A stretch of DNA of 64,000 nt from an uncultured Maribacter sp. (GCA_947498505.1 CANMKG010000001.1:62001-126000), one strand, 5' to 3'; counted from the first letter of the stretch, positions 44,016-56,657 are shown. Numbers and translations are program-made. Notes: generated from the sequence alone by a model not told the origin.

Positions 44016-45560
44016 ATGAAATTAACCTATATAAAAACTTTAGCACTTTCTGCATCTATGTTGGCGGTTTCTTGCGGAGAAGAAAAATCAGAAAATGCCA
44101 TAGAAAAAGAGGTAAAACAAATTGTAATCGAAAATCCTTATACTGAAGACTGGGAATCTCTTGGTAAACATAATGAGTCTCCAGAATGGTTTAAAGATGC
44201 AAAACTTGGAATATATTTTCATTGGGGAGTATATTCTGTTCCTGCATTTCACTCAGAGTGGTATCCTCGAAATATGCACTTTGAAGATCACAAAGTATAT
44301 AAACACCATGTTGAAAAATATGGGGAACCTTCTGAATTTGGTTACCATGATTTTGTGCCTATGTTTAAAGCGGAAAATTTTAATCCAAAAGAGTGGGTAG
44401 ATCTTTTTTACGAAGCAGGGGCAAAGTTTGCAGGTCCAGTGGCGGAGCATCATGATGGTTTTTCCATGTGGGATAGTGAAGTTACTCCATGGAATGTAGT
44501 GGACAGGGGACCAAAGAGAGACATTACTGGAGAGATTGAAAAAGAAATTCGTAAGCGAGATATGAAACTCATAACTACATTTCATCACTCTAAAAATTTA
44601 CAGTTAAGTAAGGAGTTAGGCAAAGAAAATCCTAATAGCCATTTTCCATATTTTGATGGGATGCCTCCAAGTTCTAATGACCCGGAGTTGCAGCTTATGT
44701 ACGGTAATATGGAACCTGAAAAATGGTATAAAGAAATATGGTTCCCTAAGTTGAAAGAGGTGATAGATAAATATAGCCCAGATATTGTTTGGTTTGATTA
44801 TGTTTTGGGCGATATTCCAGAAAAATATAGGAAAGAATTTGCAGCGTATTACTTAAACGAGGCAAAAAAAGATGACAAAGAAGTTGTTATAGTTCGCAAG
44901 CAACACGATTTACCGTTAAATATGAGTGTTGAGGATTTAGAACAATCACGTAAAAATGTTATTGGTACAAAAACTTGGATGACCGATGCTACCATTAGTG
45001 ATGGTAGCTGGTCATATACTGATGATTTAGGTGTTAAAGAGGCTAAAGATGTTTTACATATTCTTATAGACATAACAAGTAAGAACGGAGTGTTATTGCT
45101 AAATGTTTCTCCAAAAGCAGATGGGACAATTCCAGAAGATCAAAAAGAAAGTTTATTGAGCATGGGGAGCTGGTTGAAAAAGTATGGTGAAGCTATTTAT
45201 GGAACAGAAGCTTGGTATACTTTTGGAGAAGGACCAACGAAAGAACCTAAAGGTCATTTTAAAAATCATAAAGATTTTATGAAGCTTAAGTATTCTAATA
45301 AAGATATTAGGTATACAACAAAAGATTATAATATTTATGCCATTGTATTAGGAGATATCTCGGCAAACAAGGAGTTGTTACTAACTTCTTTTGCAACAGA
45401 TAAGGTTCATGATAAACCGTCTATAGAAAGTGTTTCTTTTTTAGGAAGTAATGAAAAAATAGAATGGGCTTTGGATGAAGAAAAAGGATTAAAAGTAAAG
45501 GCTCCATCTAATCCAGTAGATGAAATGGCCACGGTAATTAAAATAACTATTTCTCAATAA
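44016..45560 (+). CDS. GH29 alpha-L-fucosidase-family lipoprotein, possibly an alpha-L-galactosidase
   Basis: Retaining exo-glycosidase. Lipobox LAVSC anchors it to a membrane facing the periplasm or surface. The GH29 barrel starts at PEWFKDAKLGIYFHWGVYS (~57-75), with the AEHHDGFSMWDS block (~143-154) and the nucleophile D261 in IVWFDY. A C-terminal beta domain follows from ~400. GH29 enzymes act on alpha-L-fucose, and alpha-L-galactosidase activity is also reported for the family; L-galactose is 6-hydroxy-L-fucose. Since porphyran carries L-galactose and the following operon genes would oxidise L-fucose or L-galactose, an alpha-L-galactosidase is plausible. Subsite evidence for accepting O6 was not checked. 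Confidence 0.88.
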   Translation: MKLTYIKTLALSASMLAVSCGEEKSENAIEKEVKQIVIENPYTEDWESLGKHNESPEWFKDAKLGIYFHWGVYSVPAFHSEWYPRNMHFEDHKVYKHHVEKYGEPSEFGYHDFVPMFKAENFNPKEWVDLFYEAGAKFAGPVAEHHDGFSMWDSEVTPWNVVDRGPKRDITGEIEKEIRKRDMKLITTFHHSKNLQLSKELGKENPNSHFPYFDGMPPSSNDPELQLMYGNMEPEKWYKEIWFPKLKEVIDKYSPDIVWFDYVLGDIPEKYRKEFAAYYLNEAKKDDKEVVIVRKQHDLPLNMSVEDLEQSRKNVIGTKTWMTDATISDGSWSYTDDLGVKEAKDVLHILIDITSKNGVLLLNVSPKADGTIPEDQKESLLSMGSWLKKYGEAIYGTEAWYTFGEGPTKEPKGHFKNHKDFMKLKYSNKDIRYTTKDYNIYAIVLGDISANKELLLTSFATDKVHDKPSIESVSFLGSNEKIEWALDEEKGLKVKAPSNPVDEMATVIKITISQ

Positions 45561-45564
45561 TATT

Positions 45565-46392
45565 ATGATTATAGATTCTCATCAGCATTTTTGGAAATAC
45601 GAAGCTGAAAAACATAGTTGGATAGATGATGATATGTCTGTCATTAGACGTGATTTTTTACCTTCAGATTTAGAAAAAGTATATGAAGAAAATGGTGTGG
45701 ATGGATGCGTAGTCGTACAGGCTGATCAGACAATTGAAGAGAATACTTTTTTATTGGAATTAGCCAAACAACATAGTTTTATAAAAGGTATAGTTGGTTG
45801 GGTTGATTTACGAAGTAATACTGTTGAAAAAAAATTGGAAGAGTATAGTCAACAGGTCAAAATAAAGGGGTTTAGACATGTGGTACAAGGAGAGCCCGAT
45901 CATAATTTTTTACTTAGGCCAAATTTTTTAAGAGGTATTTCTAATTTAGAAAAATTCAACTTTGTTTATGATATATTGGTGTTTCCACATCAATTAGGAG
46001 CGGTTTTAGAGTTTGTTAAGCTATTTCCAAATCAAAAATTTGTTATAGATCATATTGCTAAACCTTATATAAAGGATGGTTTTTTTGAAGGATGGGCAAC
46101 ATTAATGAGTGCAATAGCAAAACATGAAAATGTATATTGCAAGTTGTCAGGTATGGTTACTGAAGCCGATTATAAAACTTGGACAGAAATTCAATTAGAG
46201 CCATACATGAATCACGTTTTAAATATTTTTGGAAGTGATAGAGTATTGTTTGGTTCAGATTGGCCAGTATGTCTTGTTGCTTCCAATTATACAAGAATGA
46301 AAAATACCTTATCAAATTTTATAGCAAGTTTAAGCCAAACGGAACAAGATGCTATAATGGGCAGTAACGCGGTTGAATTTTATAATTTATAA
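45565..46392 (+). CDS. Amidohydrolase-family sugar lactonase (L-fucono/L-galactono-lactonase type)
   Basis: 275 aa cytoplasmic TIM-barrel hydrolase of the COG3618 type, opening a 1,4- or 1,5-lactone to the aldonate. Motifs: N-terminal DSHQHFWKYE (metal-binding His pair), FRHVVQGEPD, FVIDHIAKP, and the C-terminal LFGSDWPV with the catalytic Asp. It starts 4 bases after the GH29 stop and is followed 8 bases later by an SDR dehydrogenase, which would make the lactone. L-fucono-, L-galactono- and L-rhamnono-lactonases are all in this group; the operon suggests the first two. Confidence 0.85.
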   Translation: MIIDSHQHFWKYEAEKHSWIDDDMSVIRRDFLPSDLEKVYEENGVDGCVVVQADQTIEENTFLLELAKQHSFIKGIVGWVDLRSNTVEKKLEEYSQQVKIKGFRHVVQGEPDHNFLLRPNFLRGISNLEKFNFVYDILVFPHQLGAVLEFVKLFPNQKFVIDHIAKPYIKDGFFEGWATLMSAIAKHENVYCKLSGMVTEADYKTWTEIQLEPYMNHVLNIFGSDRVLFGSDWPVCLVASNYTRMKNTLSNFIASLSQTEQDAIMGSNAVEFYNL

Positions 46393-46400
46393 AAATTGCT

Positions 46401-47192
46401 ATGGATTTAAATTTAAAAGGAAAAGTAGTAGTAATCAGTGGGGCAGCAGGTATAAAAGGCAGCATCGGAGAAACTATTTTGCAAAAACTAGCAGAAGAAG
46501 GGGCTATTCCCGCGGTTATCGATAGAAATGCAAGAGGTTTTGAATATGTAAAAGAGCTTCAAGAAAAAGGTGTAGACGCGACCTTTTATCAAACCGATGT
46601 AACTAAACCAGATCAAATACAAAATGCGGTAGAAGCTATTTCTAAAAAATATGGAACTATAGATATTGTTATCAACAATGTGGGAGTTAATGATGGTGCG
46701 GGATTAGATGCTTCTTACGAAGAGTTTATGAACTCTCTTAAGTTGAATATGGTAAGCTATTTTCTTATCGTAAAACATGCGTTACCACTGCTGAAAAAAT
46801 CAAAAGGAAATATCTTAAATATAGGCTCAAAAGTAGGATTAACCGGTCAGGGAGGAACCTCTGGATATGCTGCTGCTAAAGGAGGTGTTTTAGGTTTAAC
46901 AAGAGAATGGGCAGTTGATTTAATTAAAGAAGGTATTCGTGTAAATGCAATTATTATTGCTGAAAGTTGGACTCCCGCTTATGACAATTGGATAAAAACA
47001 CTTGAAAATGGGGAGGAAAAATTAAAATCAATTGTAAAGAAAATTCCTTTAGAAAATAGAATGACTACTCCTAAGGAAATTGCGAACACATGTTTGTTTA
47101 CAATATCAGAGAAGTCATCTCATACCACGGGGCAGTTTATTACTGTAGATGGAGGTTATGTGCATTTGGATAGGTCATTATTAACAGAATAA
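46401..47192 (+). CDS. SDR dehydrogenase, L-fucose/L-galactose dehydrogenase type
   Basis: Classical SDR of 263 aa that would oxidise the C1 of a free L-sugar to its lactone. It shows a somewhat extended glycine motif (SGAAGIKGSIGE, ~13-24), NNVG near 94, a Ser in LNIGSKVGLTG, and the YAAAK catalytic pair. Similar enzymes in the oxidative L-fucose pathway often accept L-galactose. The gene is between the lactonase and a FucP-type permease. The rest of the oxidative L-fucose route (L-fuconate dehydratase, 2-keto-3-deoxy-L-fuconate dehydrogenase and hydrolase) is not seen. Confidence 0.8.
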   Translation: MDLNLKGKVVVISGAAGIKGSIGETILQKLAEEGAIPAVIDRNARGFEYVKELQEKGVDATFYQTDVTKPDQIQNAVEAISKKYGTIDIVINNVGVNDGAGLDASYEEFMNSLKLNMVSYFLIVKHALPLLKKSKGNILNIGSKVGLTGQGGTSGYAAAKGGVLGLTREWAVDLIKEGIRVNAIIIAESWTPAYDNWIKTLENGEEKLKSIVKKIPLENRMTTPKEIANTCLFTISEKSSHTTGQFITVDGGYVHLDRSLLTE

Positions 47193-47261
47193 ATATGTAT
47201 TCTGTTCATTAGACGAATTAGATATTACATTTATAAACCAACTTAAAATAATAAAATAATT

Positions 47262-48584
47262 ATGAGCGCAGAAAGTAAAGTCCCTGTAGTAGCAAAATCT
47301 ATTTTAATTCCGTTTATACTCATTACCTCTTTATTTGCCTTGTGGGGGTTGGCTAATGATATGACGAATCCTATGGTAAGAGGGTTTCAGAAGGTGTTAG
47401 AGCTTACAAATGTGCAAGCATCATTAGTGCAACTAGCATTTTACGGAGGGTATTTTACAATGGCAATTCCTGCAGCATTATTTGTAAACAAGTTTTCATA
47501 TAAAAAGGGAGTACTTGTTGGTTTAGCTTTATACGCTTGTGGCGCGTTACTATTTTACCCTGCAGCGGCAAACGAAAGTTATGCATTCTTTTTAGCAGCA
47601 TTGTACATTTTAACTTTTGGACTAGCATTTTTGGAAACAACAGCAAACCCTTACGTATTATCAATGGGAGCGGAGGAAACTGCTACTAGACGTTTAAATT
47701 TTGCTCAAATGTTTAATCCAATGGGATCTATTACGGGTTTACTTATAGCACAAAACTTTGTTTTAGGGGCGTTACAATCCGATGATACTACCGCAGACGG
47801 TACAGCTATTTACGATACCCTTTCTGAAACAGCTAAGGCGGCAATACGAACTTCTGATTTAGCTGTTATTCGTAATCCATATGTTATTTTAGGAATTGTA
47901 GTTTTGGTATTTTTTATTCTGATAAGTATTTTAAAAATGCCAGAAAATAAAACTCAAGGGGCAAAGGTCAAATTTTCTGAATCGGTACAGAGATTATGGA
48001 AACAACCAAAGTTTTCTTTTGGAGTAATTGCTCAGGCATTTTATGTAGGGGCTCAAATTATGTGTTGGACATACGTATATCAATATGCTGAAACTCTAGG
48101 AATAGATAGTAAATCCGCTGTTACATATGGTTTGGCAGGGTATATTGTTTTTCTAGTTGGTAGAACGGTCGGCACTGCTTTAATGGCAAAAATGGATTCA
48201 GGTAAATTACTTATGTTTTTTGGATTAGGAGCAATGACAACTGTTTTGGGAGCAATCTTTTTACCAGGAATGACAGGTATTTATTCATTGGTAGCAACAT
48301 CCTTCTTTTTGTCAATTATGTTTCCAACGATTTATGGTATTGCATTAGAGGGGCAAGGTGAAGATGCTAAATTTGGCGCTGCGTTTTTGGTAATGGCAAT
48401 AGTTGGTGGAGCTTTATTACCTTACCTTAAAGGGTATATTTTAGATTTTGGAGGTAGCGGGTACGAAGACACTTTGTTTTTAGGAGTAACCGAAATGAGA
48501 TATTCGTTTTTTCTTTCGTTAGTATGTTTACTTGTGGTAACTCTTTACGGAAGAAAGGTTTATAAAGTATATAATAAGAAGTAA
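47262..48584 (+). CDS. fucP: FucP-type L-fucose/H+ symporter (MFS)
   Basis: 440 aa, twelve predicted helices, in the major facilitator FHS group. Features include the N-terminal LITSLFALWGLANDMTNPM, the helix LAFYGGYFTMAIPAALFVNK, and FLETTANPYVLSMG with the Thr-Asn pair seen in FucP. It probably imports L-fucose or L-galactose (the E. coli protein also transports L-galactose) after GH29 cleavage in the periplasm. It starts 69 bases after the SDR and is followed by the mutarotase one base later. Confidence 0.9.
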   Translation: MSAESKVPVVAKSILIPFILITSLFALWGLANDMTNPMVRGFQKVLELTNVQASLVQLAFYGGYFTMAIPAALFVNKFSYKKGVLVGLALYACGALLFYPAAANESYAFFLAALYILTFGLAFLETTANPYVLSMGAEETATRRLNFAQMFNPMGSITGLLIAQNFVLGALQSDDTTADGTAIYDTLSETAKAAIRTSDLAVIRNPYVILGIVVLVFFILISILKMPENKTQGAKVKFSESVQRLWKQPKFSFGVIAQAFYVGAQIMCWTYVYQYAETLGIDSKSAVTYGLAGYIVFLVGRTVGTALMAKMDSGKLLMFFGLGAMTTVLGAIFLPGMTGIYSLVATSFFLSIMFPTIYGIALEGQGEDAKFGAAFLVMAIVGGALLPYLKGYILDFGGSGYEDTLFLGVTEMRYSFFLSLVCLLVVTLYGRKVYKVYNKK

Positions 48585-48585
48585 T

Positions 48586-48930
48586 ATGAGCGTAGTAAAG
48601 CGATATTGTCTTTCATGTGATTTAAAAGATGACCCTAAATTAATAGCAGAGTATAAAAACTATCATGCGGCTGGAAATGCGTGGCCTGAAATCACGAAAA
48701 GTATAAAAGATGCGGGTATATTAGATATGCAGATTTATTTAACAGGAAATCGCATGTTTATGATAATGGAGGTGAATGAGACTTTTGATCCAAATAAAAA
48801 GGCGGAAATGGATGCTAATAATCCAAAAGTACAGGAGTGGGAACAATTGATGTGGAACTATCAACAAGAACTACCTTGGGCTAAAAAAGGAGAGAAGTGG
48901 ATTGAAATGGAAAAGGTATTTCAGTTGTAA
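48586..48930 (+). CDS. L-rhamnose mutarotase-family protein (RhaM/YiiL type)
   Basis: 114 aa small ferredoxin-like enzyme that would speed anomer exchange of a 6-deoxy- or L-hexose. It begins YCLSCDLKDDPKLIAEYKNY with the family's conserved H in YHAAGNAWPEI and the C-terminal WEQLMWNYQQELPWAKKGEKW. In this operon it likely supplies the L-fucose or L-galactose anomer used by the SDR dehydrogenase. FucU is the usual L-fucose mutarotase, but this is not FucU-like. It ends in a strong bidirectional terminator. Confidence 0.88.
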   Translation: MSVVKRYCLSCDLKDDPKLIAEYKNYHAAGNAWPEITKSIKDAGILDMQIYLTGNRMFMIMEVNETFDPNKKAEMDANNPKVQEWEQLMWNYQQELPWAKKGEKWIEMEKVFQL

Positions 48931-48950
48931 ACACCGATGCAGATATAGAA

Positions 48951-48988
48951 AACAAAAAAGCTAGTGAATTTTCACTAGCTTTTTTGTT
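48951..48988. terminator. Bidirectional rho-independent terminator
   Basis: Eighteen-base arms (AACAAAAAAGCTAGTGAA and its complement, two bases apart) make a long stem with A-rich and T-rich ends on both strands. It closes the GH29-to-mutarotase operon on the plus strand and the sulfatase-GH2 operon on the minus strand. Confidence 0.9.
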
Positions 48989-49008
48989 TTGGTAACGCTT
49001 GTAAGTTA

Positions 49009-52290
<3,282 letters not shown>

Positions 52291-52304
52291 TTAAGGATGG
52301 TTTG

Positions 52305-53990
52305 TTAATCGTTCCAGTGTTCATCAATTACTTTTTGAATGTGCGGATAATTAGCATCTGTTTCATTGAGATTTTCTCTCATTGTAATTAATTGAGCCTT
52401 CAATTTACCAATAATATCCTTATACTTTGGATTATTGTAAGCGTTATTCATTTCTTTTGGGTCATTTTTTAAATCATAAAACTCCCAAGATACAGGTGTA
52501 TGATTAGCAAAATCGTTACCCCAACTTTCTTTGTTATATTCTGCGTTAGGGTTATCTGTATCTACCCAATATTTTCCGTAGTAAAAAATGAGCTTATGTT
52601 CTTTAGTGCGTATACCAAAGTGGGCAGGGTTTTGGTGTCGGTGCGCTAAATGCATCCAATAGCGGTAGTAGGTTGCTTGTTGCCAATTTTCAGGCTCTTT
52701 TCCAGTTTCCAGTATGGATTTAAAGCTATTTCCTTGCATATACGCCGGTTTTTCTCCACCAGCAAGTTGTATTAGGGTCGGAGCAAAATCAGTGTTGTTT
52801 ATTATAGCATCAGTTCTAGAACCTGGAGTAATAGATTTTGGATAGCGCACAAAAAATGGCATTCGCATGGATTCTTCATACATCCAACGCTTATCAATAT
52901 AATCGTGTTCACCAAGCATGAATCCTTGGTCACCGGTGTAAACAATAATGGTGTTTTCTAATAAGTTTTCTGCTTCTAAATAATCCAATAGGCGCTTTAC
53001 GTTATCGTCGACGCCCTTTACACATCTCAAATATTTTTTTAAATAATCCTGATAAACTTTACTTGTATATGTTTTTTCATCGGCAGTTAATTCAAATTTT
53101 GCATATTCATTGGGCTGAATGTCCCTAGCATTTCTATATTGTTTATAAATAGTGCTATCGTTCCAATAAATATTCATAGCCTGGTTACGAATATGGTTTC
53201 TATGAGATACAGATGATCCAATTATTCGTGTTAAGGAGTCGTTTACTCCTCTAGTAGCAACGGAACCATTGTTTTTGTTATCGTATAGACTCTCTGGCTC
53301 AGGTATAAAAGTGTTTGCTAGATAATTTTCGTATCGCGGAGCATATTCAAAATCGTCATGGGGAGCTTTAAAGTGATGCATTAAAAAGAAAGGTTTATCT
53401 GGATTTCTTTCTTTCTTTAGCCAGTTAAGAGCTATATCTGTAACGTTATCAGAAGAGTGTCCTTTTCTTTTTTCAATATTTTCAGGCCAAGGTTTGTCTC
53501 CTTGAATTCTGAACTCAGGGTCAAAGTACTTTCCTTGAGCTGGAAATACTTTGTAGTAATCAAAAGCAGCAGGTTCTTCATGTAAATGCCATTTACCAAT
53601 CATTGCCGTTTCATAACCTAATTTTTTCATTTCTTTTGGTAAATATTGCTTTTCCGGAGGTAGTACTCCTTCTAAATCAATGACACCATTAGTTTGCGCA
53701 CGTTGACCCGTCATTATTGCCGCTCTACTGGGTACACATATGGAGTTGTTTACAAAACAATTGTCAAAAATTATTCCATCGTTCGCTAATTTATCCAAGG
53801 TTGGAGTAGGGTTTAAGCTAGCCAGTCGGCTGCCATAAATGCCAAAAGCCTGACTGGTGTGGTCATCTGCCATAATATAGATTATGTTTGGCTTTTGTGC
53901 GGTTTTTTCTGTTTTTTCAGCACAGGAATGTAGCACTAAAAGAATTATAAAAATTACGTAGAATAGGAGCTTTTTAACCAACGTTAGCAT
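52305..53990 (-). CDS. Family S1 formylglycine sulfatase (lipoprotein)
   Basis: 561 aa arylsulfatase-type enzyme with a lipoprotein signal (lipobox VLHSC). The maturation motif is CVPSRAAIMTG: C85 should become formylglycine, with R89 beside it. Calcium ligands are the D42-D43 pair in MADDHTS and DQ in YTGDQGFMLGEHD; a further His sits in IGKWHLHEEP. Sequence style suggests the S1_11-like group (GlcNAc-6-sulfatase-related), which contains a sulfatase acting on L-galactose-6-sulfate in porphyran. The group assignment is by eye. No formylglycine-generating enzyme or anSME is in the window. It is 143 bases after the cytochrome gene, upstream of GH2. Confidence 0.9.
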   Translation of the reverse strand: MLTLVKKLLFYVIFIILLVLHSCAEKTEKTAQKPNIIYIMADDHTSQAFGIYGSRLASLNPTPTLDKLANDGIIFDNCFVNNSICVPSRAAIMTGQRAQTNGVIDLEGVLPPEKQYLPKEMKKLGYETAMIGKWHLHEEPAAFDYYKVFPAQGKYFDPEFRIQGDKPWPENIEKRKGHSSDNVTDIALNWLKKERNPDKPFFLMHHFKAPHDDFEYAPRYENYLANTFIPEPESLYDNKNNGSVATRGVNDSLTRIIGSSVSHRNHIRNQAMNIYWNDSTIYKQYRNARDIQPNEYAKFELTADEKTYTSKVYQDYLKKYLRCVKGVDDNVKRLLDYLEAENLLENTIIVYTGDQGFMLGEHDYIDKRWMYEESMRMPFFVRYPKSITPGSRTDAIINNTDFAPTLIQLAGGEKPAYMQGNSFKSILETGKEPENWQQATYYRYWMHLAHRHQNPAHFGIRTKEHKLIFYYGKYWVDTDNPNAEYNKESWGNDFANHTPVSWEFYDLKNDPKEMNNAYNNPKYKDIIGKLKAQLITMRENLNETDANYPHIQKVIDEHWND

Positions 53991-54133
53991 GAGTTATTCT
54001 TTTTATGTGATTATAGAAGTATGTTGTTATTGTAAAAATAGGGAATATCTTTCCCATAATAGGGATAGATACATTCATTAGAATAACACAAATGGTTTTC
54101 GTAAAGAAAACAGAAGTAATAAAGACTACTGTT

Positions 54134-55528
54134 TTAAAGCCCTAAACTTATTTTTGGTGCGTTTTCATTGCCTTTAAAGGTTGACGTGATATCGTCATTT
54201 TTTATTGCTGTTTTCCAGGCATAAACGTTTTGTAAATTTTTCATTTTAGTAAAAGAAACTAAACTTTTTTTCGTGACCTTAGTTCCATAAAGGTTAACGC
54301 TATTTAGAAAAGCATGATTCTCAAAAGCAGCTATACCGTTATCTGTTATAGGGTTGCTGTTTATATTTAGTTTTTGGAGGTTTACAAATTCTGATATTAA
54401 CTTTAAATGCGAGTCGTTAATACTATTATTTTCGGCATAAAACCATAAAATATTTTCTTTAATACCAGTTAAAAGAGCAAGTTTTTTATCTAGTTCATTT
54501 GAATTTTTAGCTGTAATTGTTTTAGGAGGCAGCACAACCTCATAAATATTAGATTCAAAGACTAATTCCCTAATTTGAAAACCTTCCTTTTTTATTGCTA
54601 TTAACGTTTCCTCATTAATAGGATTTACTGTAGGAAGCTTAGTAGTTCCTTTTTCGCCTTCAATAGGAATTTCTAAGAAATTAGAAGCAATTTTGGTAAT
54701 ATTTTCAGGTGTTTCAATACCTTTTATTTGAGAAGAAAAGTCGGCATTTGCATTATCTATCCAATACATTAGAATAGCTACTTCTTCTTCGGTTAAGGGT
54801 GTTTTTCCTTCCGGAGGCATAAAATCATCATGATGTGGGTCTAATAAAACTCTTTTTATCATTTCAGATTTACTAGAGTTGCCTGGAATGAGCGCATCTC
54901 CATTTTTTCCACCGGCAAGAATTGCTGTACTGTCCACGAATGAAAGGCCTCCTTTTTTCTTACTTGGATTGTGGCAGCTGGTACACTTATTTTGAAGAAT
55001 GGGGTCCACTAAATAATCATATACCCCTGCATCTTCAATTTTAGATATAGCTGGAAGCTCCTTTTTGGGCTCTTTTCCAAAAGGTAAATATTTTACAAGA
55101 TAATCACTTCCATGAGTTAAATTACCTCCATAATGTCCAGTAACGCTAAGTAAAACCACAATTAAAGTAAGCGTTGAAATATTGGCTTTTACAGTATTTG
55201 TATTTGGAATATTAAGTTTTTCAATTCTAATTAGCCATGCAACAAATGCAACTACAGTGGTGGCAATACCAAACCAAAAATGAATATCAACAGCACTTTC
55301 GTCGTAGTCTCCACTTAACGAAAGCATGTAGCCCAAGATACAACTACCCAAAGCACTTAGCGCACCTAATAATAATGCTAATGGTATGGCTGTGGTAAGG
55401 CTTGGATTCTTTTTCCACTTGCTGATTACTTCAAGCAGAAACGCAAAAAATAAGAATCCTATCGGTAGGTGCACTAAAAGTGGGTGAAATCTTCCAAAAA
55501 ATAAGACAATGTCTGATACTTCGTTCAT
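54134..55528 (-). CDS. DUF2231 membrane domain + cytochrome c + LRR-like domain protein
   Basis: 464 aa membrane protein in three parts. Residues 1-140 hold four helices of the DUF2231 type (FGRFHPLLVHLPIGFLFF). Residues ~165-265 form a planctomycete-type cytochrome c (PSCyt1) with haem motif CTSCH (182-186) and likely axial M237 in DFMPPEG. Residues ~340-460 have leucine-rich-repeat-like units (LQKLNINSNPITDNGI; LNSVNLYGTKVTKKSL). It would be anchored in the inner membrane with haem and LRR outside. It follows the NHL gene by 22 bases. Function is unknown; electron transfer or a sensing role is possible. Confidence 0.8.
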   Translation of the reverse strand: MNEVSDIVLFFGRFHPLLVHLPIGFLFFAFLLEVISKWKKNPSLTTAIPLALLLGALSALGSCILGYMLSLSGDYDESAVDIHFWFGIATTVVAFVAWLIRIEKLNIPNTNTVKANISTLTLIVVLLSVTGHYGGNLTHGSDYLVKYLPFGKEPKKELPAISKIEDAGVYDYLVDPILQNKCTSCHNPSKKKGGLSFVDSTAILAGGKNGDALIPGNSSKSEMIKRVLLDPHHDDFMPPEGKTPLTEEEVAILMYWIDNANADFSSQIKGIETPENITKIASNFLEIPIEGEKGTTKLPTVNPINEETLIAIKKEGFQIRELVFESNIYEVVLPPKTITAKNSNELDKKLALLTGIKENILWFYAENNSINDSHLKLISEFVNLQKLNINSNPITDNGIAAFENHAFLNSVNLYGTKVTKKSLVSFTKMKNLQNVYAWKTAIKNDDITSTFKGNENAPKISLGL

Positions 55529-55550
55529 TAAAATGTGGTGTTAATAGCTT

Positions 55551-56657
55551 TTAAACTCTTTCTAGTTTTAAAGGAGCTGAATGATTTGCATTCCATTGAC
55601 AGATATAAAGATTTTTGTCTTCGTCAACACAAACATCATGACCGTGTAAAATAGGTTTATTTGGTAATTGATAGGACTTTTGAAGTTCACCATTTTTGTA
55701 TTCTGGAGATGTTCCTCCGGGATTGGACACAACTTTATCTCCTTCTAGGATGGTAACAAAACCTGTGTGTTCCTTCCAGCTTGTCTTGCCCTCTTTAGGT
55801 TGAGACCAACATACTCCTGCGTATAAATTAACATCATCAAAAACAGGTCGGCAAACTTGCATGTTAGGCAGGTGAAGTGTTTTTATATATTTACCGTCTA
55901 GAGTAAACCATTTAAAGCATTTGTCAGCTCTAGAAGTGATTACTAGCATTGGGTTGTTTTTTTCACGGTAATCTATTGCAATTCCATGAGCGCAGTTAAA
56001 ATTGTAGTTTTTATCTTCATTGTTATGTCCTCCCCAATGCCTTTTGTATTGCCCATTAGCATCGTATTGGATAATTACATCTTGACCATAACCATCGGCA
56101 ACATAAATATCACCGTTAGGACCAACAGCGACTTCCGTAGGACAATAATGCTGTCCAGGCTCGTAAATGCCAATAGTTTGCGGATGACCTATATCAAAAA
56201 TAACTCGCCCGTCTGTAGTTGTTTTAGATACACGTCCGTTGTGTTTTGTCCATTTTCCCGTTTTATTCAAAAACCACCCGGAATCCGCTAAAAAAAGAAA
56301 ATCTTCTCCTCCTTCATTAGAAATAGTTAAACCATGTCCACCAGGATAAGCGGTTCCCCAATAATCTATAACTTTACCAGATTTGTCAAAAATTATGATA
56401 TTGTTTTTTGGATGATCCCCTATCATAATTAGTCTCCCTTTACTATCCATCTGCATTTCATGGCAATTGAGAAGAGGATTACGAACAGAACTAATTTTTC
56501 CCCAATCCTTAACCAATTTGTATTGGTAATCACCATGACCTAATATGGTTTCTTCTGGTTGACTTTTTTTCAAAATATTGAATCCAAAAGAAGGAGTAGC
56601 GGTAAGGGCTGCTCCAGCTAAACCCGTTTTTTTTATAAAGTTTCGTCTACTTGACAT
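55551..56657 (-). CDS. Tat-exported NHL-repeat six-bladed propeller protein
   Basis: 368 aa. The N-terminus SSRRNFIKKTGLAGAAL is a twin-arginine signal, so the protein is exported folded. The rest is an NHL/SMP-30-like beta-propeller with blades around GRLIMIGDHPKNNIIIFDKS, YVADGYGQDVIIQYDANGQY and YICQWNANHSA. Relatives include peptidyl-amidating-lyase-like propellers; no catalytic residue can be assigned. It lies 15 bases after the DUF1501 gene and 22 before the DUF2231-cytochrome gene. A structural or binding role in the same complex is a guess. Confidence 0.8.
   Translation of the reverse strand: MSSRRNFIKKTGLAGAALTATPSFGFNILKKSQPEETILGHGDYQYKLVKDWGKISSVRNPLLNCHEMQMDSKGRLIMIGDHPKNNIIIFDKSGKVIDYWGTAYPGGHGLTISNEGGEDFLFLADSGWFLNKTGKWTKHNGRVSKTTTDGRVIFDIGHPQTIGIYEPGQHYCPTEVAVGPNGDIYVADGYGQDVIIQYDANGQYKRHWGGHNNEDKNYNFNCAHGIAIDYREKNNPMLVITSRADKCFKWFTLDGKYIKTLHLPNMQVCRPVFDDVNLYAGVCWSQPKEGKTSWKEHTGFVTILEGDKVVSNPGGTSPEYKNGELQKSYQLPNKPILHGHDVCVDEDKNLYICQWNANHSAPLKLERV

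Noticed and set aside
44016-48930. A standard oxidative L-fucose utilisation operon for fucoidan
   Set aside because: GH29, lactonase, SDR and FucP fit, but L-fuconate dehydratase, keto-deoxy-fuconate dehydrogenase and the final hydrolase are missing, while GH117 and GH16 point to agar-type galactan. Kept only as an alternative reading.
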